A stretch of 64,000 bases of DNA from assembly GCA_019359505.1 (NCBI GenBank), contig JAHHHD010000029.1, positions 1-64,000 of the forward strand, written 5' to 3'. Below the pieces are notes generated by a model that was given only the letters and a program-made list of their open reading frames with translations, searched no databases and had not been told where the DNA came from. This stretch comes from Drouetiella hepatica Uher 2000/2452 (lineage in GTDB: Bacteria; Cyanobacteriota; Cyanobacteriia; Elainellales; Elainellaceae). Position 1 is the stretch's first letter. Each line of letters opens with the position of its first letter. The position numbers were made by a program, and so were the translations under genes. Below, one piece after another: positions 53,540 to 61,323 of this stretch.

Positions 53540-56263
53540 CTACGATTCTGCTTGCAATTGTCGCATCAAATCCTGAGTCAATGGATCGTCAGATAGCGTT
53601 GCAGCTTGCCCTGCCTGAATTGCCTGCTTGAGCATCTCCAGGAAATTGTTCCTGAAAGTGGTTGTATTGGGATGGCTTTCACCCAAGGTTTGGATAGCAA
53701 GGGCGATCGCTTGAATATACAACGGCTCTGCGGCCTCGTAGCGCCCCTGGGATCTGTAGAGGGCTGCCAGGTTATTGAGACTGGTGGCGACATCGGGATG
53801 CTCCGCCCCCAGCAGCCGCTGCCTCATCTCCAGCGCTTGCACCAACAACGGCTCTGCCGCCTCGTAGCGCCCCTGGGATCTGTAGAGGGCTGCCAGGTTA
53901 TTGAGACTTTGAGCGACATCGGGATGCGCTTGACCCAACAGGCGCTGACTCATCTCCAGCGCTTGCACATACAACGGCTCTGCGGCCTCGTAGCGCCCCT
54001 GGGATCTGTAGAGGGCTGCCAGGTTATTGAGACTGGTGGCGACAGCGGGATGCTCCGCCCCCAGCAGCCGCTGCCTCATCTCCAGCGCTTGCACATACAA
54101 AGGCTCTGCCGCCTCATAGCGCCCCTGGGAATAGTAGAGGACTGCCAGGTTATTGAGACTGAGGGCGACATCGGGATGCTCCTGTCCCAGCAGCCGCTGC
54201 ATCATCTCCAGCGCTTGCACATACAAAGGCTCTGCCGCCTCGTAGCGCCCCTGGGAATAGTAGAGGTATGCCAGGTTATTGAGGCTGCGGGCGACATCGG
54301 GATGCTCCTGTCCCAGCAGCCGCTGCATCATCTCCAGCGCTTGCACATACAAAGGCTCTGCCGCCTCGTAGCGCCCCTGGGAATAGTAGAGGTATGCCAG
54401 GTTATTGAGACTGCGGGCGACATCGGGATGCTCCTGTCCCAGCAGCCGCTGCCTCATCTCCAGCGCTTGCACATACGAAGGCTCTGCCGCCTCGTAGCGC
54501 CCTTGGGAAGAGTAGAGGTGTGCCAGGTTATTAAGACTGAGGGCGACATCGGGATGCTCCTGTCCCAGCAGCCGCTGCCTCATCTCCAGCGCTTGCACAT
54601 ACAAAGGCTCTGCGGCCTCGTAGCGCCCCTGGGATTCGTAGAGTGATGCCAGGTTATTGAGACTGCTGGCGACAGCGGGATGCTCCTGTCCTAAGCGAGT
54701 CTGAACTGAGGAGAGACATTGCTCATACCAGGGTTCTGCCTGACCATAGGCTCCCTGTTCGTCATAAAACCGACCTAGCCCCACATAGGGCCACAAGAGA
54801 TCTGCATCTTCCACCCAGGCTTGTAGCGTCGTGGCTACCTCTGCCACATGCGGTATCGCTGGGGTGATGGAGACAATCTCTTGCTGGATGGGTGAAGCGG
54901 GAAGCTGCTTTGCGACAGACACCATGACCTGACAAAAGACATGCTTCAGCGCTGTCACTGGACTGGCTTGAGCGGCGGGTGCTGGCTCTCGTTGTGCTAT
55001 AAAAAACTCACGGATGAGCTGGTGGAGCTGGTAAGTACCTGCCCCAACTCGTTGCAGCAAACTGCGACCCACCAAGTTACGGCGCTGCTTCTCCAGTTCC
55101 TCGCTGTCCCAATCTGGCAAACAGTGCTCGACCAAATCCCAGGGAATCGGCGCTAAGGCAAACAAACTGAGCAAATAGCTGAGCTGGCGAGCCGGTTCTG
55201 CTAACTCCTGCCAGCTCAACGCAAAGGCGGCTGCCACACTTTCATGCGTCGCCGTCATATCCGCCGATCGCTGACACAACGCTTGCGCCTCCAGCCGCTT
55301 TTTCTCCAAGCGCTGCTGCATTTTTGCCAGAGATAAATCTGGTTCTGCCACTAGATAGCGACCCACCAACTCCAACCCCAGGGGCAAATAGCCTAGCCAT
55401 TGACACAGCCCTGGGGCGATCGCCCCCTCTGCAACCATCCGCTCTGTCCCGATCAGTCCTGCCAGCAGTTCCAGCGAGGCTGTTTCACTCAGCACTTCGA
55501 TTTCTAACGTCTGAATCGAGGTGCCCAACTGCAAGCGAGTCGTCAGAAGCACCCGAAAGCGTGAGTCTGTTGGGGGCAGCGAAGCTTTAATCGCCTCGTA
55601 ATCGACCACATCATCCACGATGACCAGCACTTCTCCAGGTATCCACTGCCGCCAGCAGTAAGCAACTTGCTCTGCCAAGGTCAAGCCATCGGGTAGCTTT
55701 AGCCCTAGCTTTGTTTGGGCAAAACTGGTGATCTCAGTGGCGATCTCTTGATCGCGCGCCCTCAACCAACAGATGCCACCGGGATAGGTGCCCTGCTGCA
55801 ACTGAAAGTAGGCATACTGCCACGCCAATTCGGTTTTGCCAATCCCCCCCATGCCCTGGATTGCTGTGATTGCTAGGCGATCGCTCTGCTGGAGCTGAGT
55901 ATGAAGCTGCTTCAGGTCTGCCTCGCGGCCCACAAACTGACTAGCACCACTGCGGGGAAGATTTTGAGGAATCCCGATCGGACGTAATCGCGCTAAGAGC
56001 TGCTCCAACAGAATTTGAATCTGGCTGTCATTCACCTGCACCCGTGGCCCAATGTAGGCAATCCCACCTTTCACTAGCGTTTGAAAGGCTGTGGTATCGC
56101 CCCAGTTGAGTTGCAGCATTCCTTCCCCCACGGCTGCCGCTAACGCCGGGTTGGCGGCAATCTGGGTTTGCACCTGCACCTGGAGCTGCTCTGGATTGAG
56201 GTTAGGGTTTGCCTGGAGCTGTTCTGTGACAAGGGTATAGAGCAGTTGAATCGGGTCTGACAT
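53540..56263 (-). CDS. NB-ARC STAND receptor with kinesin-light-chain-type TPRs, copy 1
   Basis: 907 residues. The N-terminal helical adaptor domain (about 1-50, QLLYTLVTEQLQANPNLN) ends in the motif AFQTLVKGGIAYIGPR at 59-74. The NB-ARC domain has the P-loop GMGGIGKT at 137-144, VLVIVDDV, VLLTTR and GYLPLGLELVG. After a helical middle come eight 42-residue TPRs (ALEMRQRLLGQEHPDVALSLNNLAxLYYSQGRYEAAEP) plus a degenerate cap. This is a STAND sensor: the TPRs probably bind a trigger, and nucleotide-driven oligomerisation brings the N-terminal motif together. No effector domain is built in; the TIR-CHAT gene 75 bp upstream is the likely partner. Confidence 0.92.
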   Translation of the reverse strand: MSDPIQLLYTLVTEQLQANPNLNPEQLQVQVQTQIAANPALAAAVGEGMLQLNWGDTTAFQTLVKGGIAYIGPRVQVNDSQIQILLEQLLARLRPIGIPQNLPRSGASQFVGREADLKQLHTQLQQSDRLAITAIQGMGGIGKTELAWQYAYFQLQQGTYPGGICWLRARDQEIATEITSFAQTKLGLKLPDGLTLAEQVAYCWRQWIPGEVLVIVDDVVDYEAIKASLPPTDSRFRVLLTTRLQLGTSIQTLEIEVLSETASLELLAGLIGTERMVAEGAIAPGLCQWLGYLPLGLELVGRYLVAEPDLSLAKMQQRLEKKRLEAQALCQRSADMTATHESVAAAFALSWQELAEPARQLSYLLSLFALAPIPWDLVEHCLPDWDSEELEKQRRNLVGRSLLQRVGAGTYQLHQLIREFFIAQREPAPAAQASPVTALKHVFCQVMVSVAKQLPASPIQQEIVSITPAIPHVAEVATTLQAWVEDADLLWPYVGLGRFYDEQGAYGQAEPWYEQCLSSVQTRLGQEHPAVASSLNNLASLYESQGRYEAAEPLYVQALEMRQRLLGQEHPDVALSLNNLAHLYSSQGRYEAAEPSYVQALEMRQRLLGQEHPDVARSLNNLAYLYYSQGRYEAAEPLYVQALEMMQRLLGQEHPDVARSLNNLAYLYYSQGRYEAAEPLYVQALEMMQRLLGQEHPDVALSLNNLAVLYYSQGRYEAAEPLYVQALEMRQRLLGAEHPAVATSLNNLAALYRSQGRYEAAEPLYVQALEMSQRLLGQAHPDVAQSLNNLAALYRSQGRYEAAEPLLVQALEMRQRLLGAEHPDVATSLNNLAALYRSQGRYEAAEPLYIQAIALAIQTLGESHPNTTTFRNNFLEMLKQAIQAGQAATLSDDPLTQDLMRQLQAES

Positions 56264-56338
56264 GGGGGCTAAGCGTCAGGGGTGAGGGTGTAGACAAGGG
56301 CAAGTCAAGGCTGGATCTCAACGTTTAGGAGCTGGGTT

Positions 56339-57547
56339 TTAGGAGTTGGATTGAGCGGACTTGAGGACGGGAACGCAGTCGCCTGCCACTCCTGCCATGG
56401 CGATCGCATTGCAGCCCAACTGGTAGGCAAACGTGACCGACTCGCCTGCACCCAGGGCATCGTAAAACGCCACGGCAAATTCCAGAGCCGCTGCCCCGCT
56501 CATCGCGTCACTCATGCCAATCACAGCGGGAATATGTTGGGCGATCGCTTCTGCCTGGTTCTCTGAGTAGCAAGCATTCAACAAGACGCACTCGATTTGC
56601 TGGGCAAACAGAGCAAACAGTCCGGCGAGTGCCACAGGAGCTACCCATTGAACGTTGCCGATGTCATCTTCTAGCGCCAGCGCTCCGCCCGCTCCCGTCT
56701 GCCCAGAAAAATGGACAATCTGCGGCTTCAATTCCAGCAGTGCCCGCCGCACATCTCTAGGTCGCACTGCCCAGCGTTGCTCCAACACAAAGCGATCGCG
56801 CTGCTTGGCGAGCTGCAATCCTTCCCGAATATCCCGCACTTCTTGATCCAGGCGCTGCGGGGTCATGCTTTGGGGATTGGCTGCCAGAAACAAGATCGTT
56901 TTGGCTTCAGGTGGCTTATCTGCTGCCGGTTGCGACTGGATGTGCGTACTGCCGATATAGACCGTGCCGCCTTCGACGCGCGTTTGATATCCCGTGCTGT
57001 TGCCAGAGTTGTATTGTTTCATCCCATCTGAGGCGACCGGAGTTTTGGGCTGGGATGCGGCTGGCGCGATCGGCTCGCGAGCTGAAGTAAACGTCGCCAC
57101 CACCGCTCGAATGCCTTGAGCCACATTGGCAAAGGCTTCATCCTCATTTGGCCAACGGGTAATCGGTTTGCCGCCCTTGGGCAGCGCCTGGAGCTTACCA
57201 AACGGACTCTGATCCCAGTTGTCCACAGGTCGCAGGATGATCGGAATCACGCGCGCGTCTCCCGCTTCGTGCCGTTCCAGCGCTCGCTTCATCTCAATGT
57301 CATAGCAGTAGTCGGAGGCGAGGAAGTCGGCGCTGATCAGCAGCAGAATGATTTGAGCCGTTTCTAAATGACGATCGAGCTGCCCTTGCCATTCCGTACC
57401 GGGTAGAATCTGGCGATCGTGCCAACCCTGGATCACGCCCTGTCGCTCTAACAGCTTCAGATGTTTAGCCAGTTTGTCTCGCAAGCTTTCATCTTCATGG
57501 GCATAGGAGAAGAAGACTTCGATTGCTGGAGGGGTGGGGGCGGTCAT
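56339..57547 (-). CDS. TIR-CHAT protein with substituted CHAT His
   Basis: 402 residues. Residues 9-150 are a TIR domain (VFFSYAHEDESLRDKL; the NADase-type Glu85 in DYCYDIEM is kept). Residues 186-202 are the linker motif GYQTRVEGGTVYIGSTH, shared with neighbouring genes. Residues about 215-395 are a CHAT/caspase-like domain with Cys326 (VLLNACYSEN), but the usual HFSGHG reads HFSGQT, so Gln283 replaces the catalytic His. The codon is CAG. I infer an active TIR NADase and a CHAT fold used for binding. It lies between two NB-ARC-TPR genes on the same strand. Confidence 0.9.
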   Translation of the reverse strand: MTAPTPPAIEVFFSYAHEDESLRDKLAKHLKLLERQGVIQGWHDRQILPGTEWQGQLDRHLETAQIILLLISADFLASDYCYDIEMKRALERHEAGDARVIPIILRPVDNWDQSPFGKLQALPKGGKPITRWPNEDEAFANVAQGIRAVVATFTSAREPIAPAASQPKTPVASDGMKQYNSGNSTGYQTRVEGGTVYIGSTHIQSQPAADKPPEAKTILFLAANPQSMTPQRLDQEVRDIREGLQLAKQRDRFVLEQRWAVRPRDVRRALLELKPQIVHFSGQTGAGGALALEDDIGNVQWVAPVALAGLFALFAQQIECVLLNACYSENQAEAIAQHIPAVIGMSDAMSGAAALEFAVAFYDALGAGESVTFAYQLGCNAIAMAGVAGDCVPVLKSAQSNS

Positions 57548-57681
57548 GTTTCCCTCTTATCGCAAGGATTAGCTGATTTATTTATAGCTTTATTTATAGC
57601 GATCGTTATAAGTCTTTTAGCTTGGAAACAGGGGAAGACGGAGCAATGAAGGCGTTTTCGTCTAAAAATGAACTGCTGCCT

Positions 57682-60306
57682 CTACGATTCTGCTTGTAGC
57701 TGTTGGATTAACTCTTGAGTCAATGGATCGTCAGATAGCGTTGCAGCTTGCCCTGCCTGAATTGCCTGCTTGAGCATCTCCAGGAAATTGTCTCTGAAAG
57801 TGGTTGTATTGGGATGGCTTTCACCCAAGGTTTGGATGGCAAGGGCGATCGCTTGCACCAGCAACGGCTCTGCTGCCTCGTAGCGCCCCTGGGATTTGTA
57901 GAGTAATGCCAGGTTACTGAGACTGGTGGCGACAGCGGGATGCTCCTGTCCCAGCAGCCGCTGCCTCATCTCCAGCGCTTGCACATACAAAGGCTCGGCA
58001 TCCTCGTAGCGCCCCTGGGATTTGTAGAGGGCTGCCAGGTTATTGAGACTGGTGGCGACAGCGGGATGCTCCTGTCCCAGCGGCCGCTGCCACATCTCCA
58101 GCGCTTGCACATACAACGGCTCTGCCTCCTTGTAGCGCCCCTGGGAAAAGTAGAGGGCTGCCAGGTTATTGAGACTGAGGGCGACATCGGGATGCTTCTG
58201 TCCCAGCAGCCGCTGCCACATCTCCAGCGCTTGCACATACAACGGCTCTGCCTCCTTGTAGCGCCCCTGGGAATAGTAGAGTAATGCTAGGTTATTGAGA
58301 CTTTGGGCGACATTGGGATGCTCCTGTCCCAGGAGCCGCTGCCTCATCTCCAGCGCTTGCACCAACAACGGCTCTGCGTCCTCGTAGCGCCCCTGGGCAT
58401 AGTAGAGTAATGCCAGGTTATTGAGACTTTGGGCGACATTGGGATGCTCCTGTCCCAGGAGCCGCTGCCTCATCTCCAGCGCTTGCACCAACAACGGCTC
58501 TGCGTCCTCGTAGCGCCCCTGGGCATAGTAGAGTAATGCCAGGTTATTGAGACTGAGGGCGACAGCGGGATGCTCCTGTCCCAGCAGCCGCTGATACATC
58601 TCCAGCGCTTGCACATACAAAGGCTCGGCATCCTCGTAGCGCCCCTGGGATTTGTAGAGTAATGCCAGGTTATTGAGACTGCTGGCGACATCGGGATGCT
58701 CCGCGCCCAATCGAGTCTGAACTGAGGAGAGACACTGCTCATACCAGGGTTCTGCCTGACTATAGGCTCCCTGTCCTGCATAAAACCCACCTATCCCCGC
58801 ATAGGGCCACATGAGATCTTCATCTTTCACCCAGGCTTGTAGTGTCGTGGCTGCCTCTGCCAGATGCGGTATCGCTGGGGTGATGGAGACAATCTCTTGC
58901 TGGGTGGGTGAAGCGGGAAGCTGCTTTGCGACAGCCACCATGACCTGACAGAAGGTATGCTTCAGTGCTGTAACTGGATTGGCTGGAGCGGCGGGTGCTG
59001 CCTCTCGCTGAGCGATGAAAAACTCACGGATGAGTTGGTGAAGTTGGTAAGTGCCTGCCCCGACTCGTTGCAGCAGACTGCGATCCACTAAACCCAAATC
59101 CCGCGTCTCTTCCAGTTCCTCGCTGTCCCAGTCGGGCAAGCTCTGTTCCACTAAGTTCCAGGGAATCGGCGCTAAGGCAAACAAACTGAGCAAATAGCTG
59201 AGCTGACGAGCCGGTTCTGCCAACTCCTGCCAGCTCAACTCAAAGGCGGCAGCTACACTCTCATGCACTGCCGTCATGCCCGCTTCTCGCTGGACTAAGG
59301 CTTTTGCGCCTAACCGCTGCCGCTCCAGCCGCTGTTGCAATTCGGCCAGAGACAAATCCGGTTTTGCCGCCAGATAGCGCCCCACCAGTTCCAATCCCAA
59401 TGGCAAATACCCCAACCACTGCGCTAGAGACTGAGCTGCCTCCAACTGCGCGTCAATCCGTTCCGTATCGGTCATCGATCGCCACAAATCAAGCGCCGCT
59501 GTTTCACTCAGTACCCGAATCTCAAACTGTTTGAGTGACTGCCCTAAATACGATCGCGTCGTCAGCAATACCTGAAAGCGGGATTCTTGCGGCGGCAGAA
59601 ACGGCTTGATGTCCTGGTAGTCAGTAACATCATCAAAAATCACCAGCACCTGACCGGCTGGCCAGCGTTGCCAGCAGTCGGCGATCTGCCCCGGCAGCTC
59701 TAAGTCGTCTCGAATCGTCAGCCTCAAATGAACACTGGCAAAGTTGACAATCTGAGTACCCAAGTCCTGCTCACGCGATCGCAACCAACAAATACCCGCT
59801 GAATAAGTGTTTTGCTCATAATGTTGCCAGGCATACTGCAAAGCCAGTTCCGTCTTGCCAATCCCGCCCATGCCCTGAATGTAAACTCGCTGGGCTTGCT
59901 GCAACAGCTCTTGCAGGGTCTTCAGATCCGCTTCCCGCCCCACGAACGCGAACTGCTTGACGTAATCAGGCAAGTTCTTAGGAATACCAACCGGCTGATC
60001 AAGCTTTTGCAGTTCCTGAAACATTCCCTTGAACACAGCCAGGAACTTTTCTGGATCGGAGAGGCTGTAGTGAGTGCTACCGATATAAACGGTGCCATCA
60101 TTCACAACGGTTTGATATCCCGTTGCTCCATCCCGATTGATTTGCAGCATCTCTGGATCGGCTTGCAACTCAGCTTGCAACTGGGGATTGGCGGCGATCG
60201 CCCCTGTCACATGAGCCATCACCTCAGCAGGAGTTGCCTCCGGTGCCTCCCGCAGTTTTTCGGCAATCAGTTGGCACAGTTGAGCGATCGCATCTGGCAT
60301 AGCCAT
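57682..60306 (-). CDS. NB-ARC STAND receptor with kinesin-light-chain-type TPRs, copy 2
   Basis: 874 residues, a close paralogue of the gene at 53540-56263. The N-terminal adaptor (IAQLCQLIAEKLREAPEAT) ends in GYQTVVNDGTVYIGSTH at 63-79. The P-loop GMGGIGKT lies at 145-152, followed by VLVIFDDV, VLLTTRS and GYLPLGLELVG. Seven 42-residue TPRs and a degenerate eighth follow. The middle and C-terminal parts are nearly identical to copy 1, while the adaptor and NB-ARC parts have diverged more. It starts 8 bp after the 49-residue peptide gene and precedes TIR-CHAT by 134 bp, suggesting one operon. Confidence 0.92.
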   Translation of the reverse strand: MAMPDAIAQLCQLIAEKLREAPEATPAEVMAHVTGAIAANPQLQAELQADPEMLQINRDGATGYQTVVNDGTVYIGSTHYSLSDPEKFLAVFKGMFQELQKLDQPVGIPKNLPDYVKQFAFVGREADLKTLQELLQQAQRVYIQGMGGIGKTELALQYAWQHYEQNTYSAGICWLRSREQDLGTQIVNFASVHLRLTIRDDLELPGQIADCWQRWPAGQVLVIFDDVTDYQDIKPFLPPQESRFQVLLTTRSYLGQSLKQFEIRVLSETAALDLWRSMTDTERIDAQLEAAQSLAQWLGYLPLGLELVGRYLAAKPDLSLAELQQRLERQRLGAKALVQREAGMTAVHESVAAAFELSWQELAEPARQLSYLLSLFALAPIPWNLVEQSLPDWDSEELEETRDLGLVDRSLLQRVGAGTYQLHQLIREFFIAQREAAPAAPANPVTALKHTFCQVMVAVAKQLPASPTQQEIVSITPAIPHLAEAATTLQAWVKDEDLMWPYAGIGGFYAGQGAYSQAEPWYEQCLSSVQTRLGAEHPDVASSLNNLALLYKSQGRYEDAEPLYVQALEMYQRLLGQEHPAVALSLNNLALLYYAQGRYEDAEPLLVQALEMRQRLLGQEHPNVAQSLNNLALLYYAQGRYEDAEPLLVQALEMRQRLLGQEHPNVAQSLNNLALLYYSQGRYKEAEPLYVQALEMWQRLLGQKHPDVALSLNNLAALYFSQGRYKEAEPLYVQALEMWQRPLGQEHPAVATSLNNLAALYKSQGRYEDAEPLYVQALEMRQRLLGQEHPAVATSLSNLALLYKSQGRYEAAEPLLVQAIALAIQTLGESHPNTTTFRDNFLEMLKQAIQAGQAATLSDDPLTQELIQQLQAES

Positions 60307-60314
60307 TTACTCAA

Positions 60315-60464
60315 CTAGGGACGCAAGGGTTTGTCTTGACCATACTGATGAATCTCGCCAATGTAAGCGGTGCCGCCTTCCACTTTGGTTTGCCAGCCTT
60401 TGGCATTCTCTCGGTTGGTTTGCTGCATCCCACCGTCATCCTGTGGCTTGTCGTCAGTCGTCAT
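60315..60464 (-). CDS. 49-residue peptide carrying the GxQTxVxGGTxYIG motif
   Basis: The ATG at 60464 opens a 49-codon frame (MTTDDKPQDDGGMQQTN..) whose residues 23-39 are GWQTKVEGGTAYIGEIH. This is the same motif as in the two NB-ARC proteins and the TIR-CHAT protein next door. The stop lies 8 bp before the NB-ARC copy 2 start, so it is translated with that gene. It has no other domain. It could be a regulatory decoy, a signalling seed, or the fragment of a longer motif-bearing effector. Confidence 0.7.
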   Translation of the reverse strand: MTTDDKPQDDGGMQQTNRENAKGWQTKVEGGTAYIGEIHQYGQDKPLRP

Positions 60465-60653
60465 AGCAGATCAGCGCCATAGCTCAAACCCAACGCTGCG
60501 GAGCCGCTTCCAAGTCCCACTCAGCAGGATGACCTGAGTTCACCTCAGCAGGTTCGCGCAATTGCTCTCGTTATAACACCCTTTATAGAGGATGAATGAC
60601 CAAAATTGAGCAGAACCACCGGATGCTCCAAGGTTTGTGACGGTTATTCTCCT

Positions 60654-60878
60654 TTACGCCTGCTCCGCCTTATGCAGCCGCTTTGCTAAAGCTTCAATCT
60701 TTTCCATGGCCAGCGGCGAGGGTTTAGCATGTTTATTTTCCCAGCGGTTCACAGTAGGAAAGGACACCCCTAAACGAGCTGCTAACTGCTCTTGCGTCAA
60801 TCCCAGAGCCTGCCGCAATTCTCGAATCCGCTCTCCAATCTCCGTTCCCTCTAGCGCCATCTGCTTTCTTGCCGTCAT
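60654..60878 (-). CDS. XRE-family transcriptional regulator
   Basis: 74 residues. A single Cro/CI-type helix-turn-helix: [55 protein letters not shown]. It is upstream of and on the same strand as the NB-ARC/TIR module (190 bp to the peptide gene) and downstream of a 56-residue gene, so it may control the module. Confidence 0.9.
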   Translation of the reverse strand: MTARKQMALEGTEIGERIRELRQALGLTQEQLAARLGVSFPTVNRWENKHAKPSPLAMEKIEALAKRLHKAEQA

Positions 60879-60936
60879 CGTTCAACTCAATCCTTTGAAT
60901 AAGGCTTGCTATAACGTATGTTAAGCATGATCTGGA

Positions 60937-61107
60937 TTAGCTGATCGAAATTGCTTTTATTTCAGAGTAGTTGCTCCCCACAGGTTTAACTGTTTCGATA
61001 TAAATCTCAGTCGCTTCGCTCAGAAGCGCATCGTCTGAATCGTCGGGGAATATCGATCGCAGTTTTCTTGCGATGGGTTCGATCGCGTCTGATTCTTCGT
61101 AGTTCAT
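60937..61107 (-). CDS. Small acidic hypothetical protein
   Basis: 56 residues from the ATG at 61107, with a clear Shine-Dalgarno (AGGAGAAG, 6 bases before the start). The protein is acidic and probably helical (EESDAIEPIARKLRSIFPDDSDDALLSEATEIYIETVKP). It lies between the iteron-like repeats and the XRE regulator gene. I do not recognise the family. Confidence 0.6.
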   Translation of the reverse strand: MNYEESDAIEPIARKLRSIFPDDSDDALLSEATEIYIETVKPVGSNYSEIKAISIS

Positions 61108-61168
61108 TGGGCTTCTCCTAATAGTTTGGTTTGTGGTTTGTAGCGATCGCTATTCGCCTCAGCTACCC

Positions 61169-61309
61169 GTCAGGTAAGGTGTCAGGCAGCCTGTCGGGTA
61201 GAGTGTCAGGTGTCAGGTAAAAAGCTGTCAGGTGTCGGGTAGCCTGTCAGGCGGGTGTCATAAGCTCTGTGCTTAGCTTTCAGCGTTTACCTGACGGCAC
61301 CTGACAGCT
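61169..61309. repeat. Iteron-like TGTCAGG repeats with a 12-bp inverted repeat
   Basis: GTCAGG or GTCGGG occurs at 61169, 61181, 61193, 61205, 61212, 61227, 61234 and 61246, mostly 11-12 bases apart, and inverted as CCTGAC twice near 61290-61305. AGCTGTCAGGTG (61223-61234) and CACCTGACAGCT (61298-61309) are exact complements. A further GTCAGGTAAGG lies at about 62566 inside the next gene. The cluster fits an origin of replication or transfer, or a regulator-binding array. Confidence 0.6.
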
Positions 61310-61323
61310 AAAAGGTAAGCGCC

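Noticed and set aside
53606-54646. 346-codon plus-strand frame (LQRLHIQRLC repeats)
   Set aside because: Antisense shadow of the 126-bp TPR repeats of NB-ARC copy 1.
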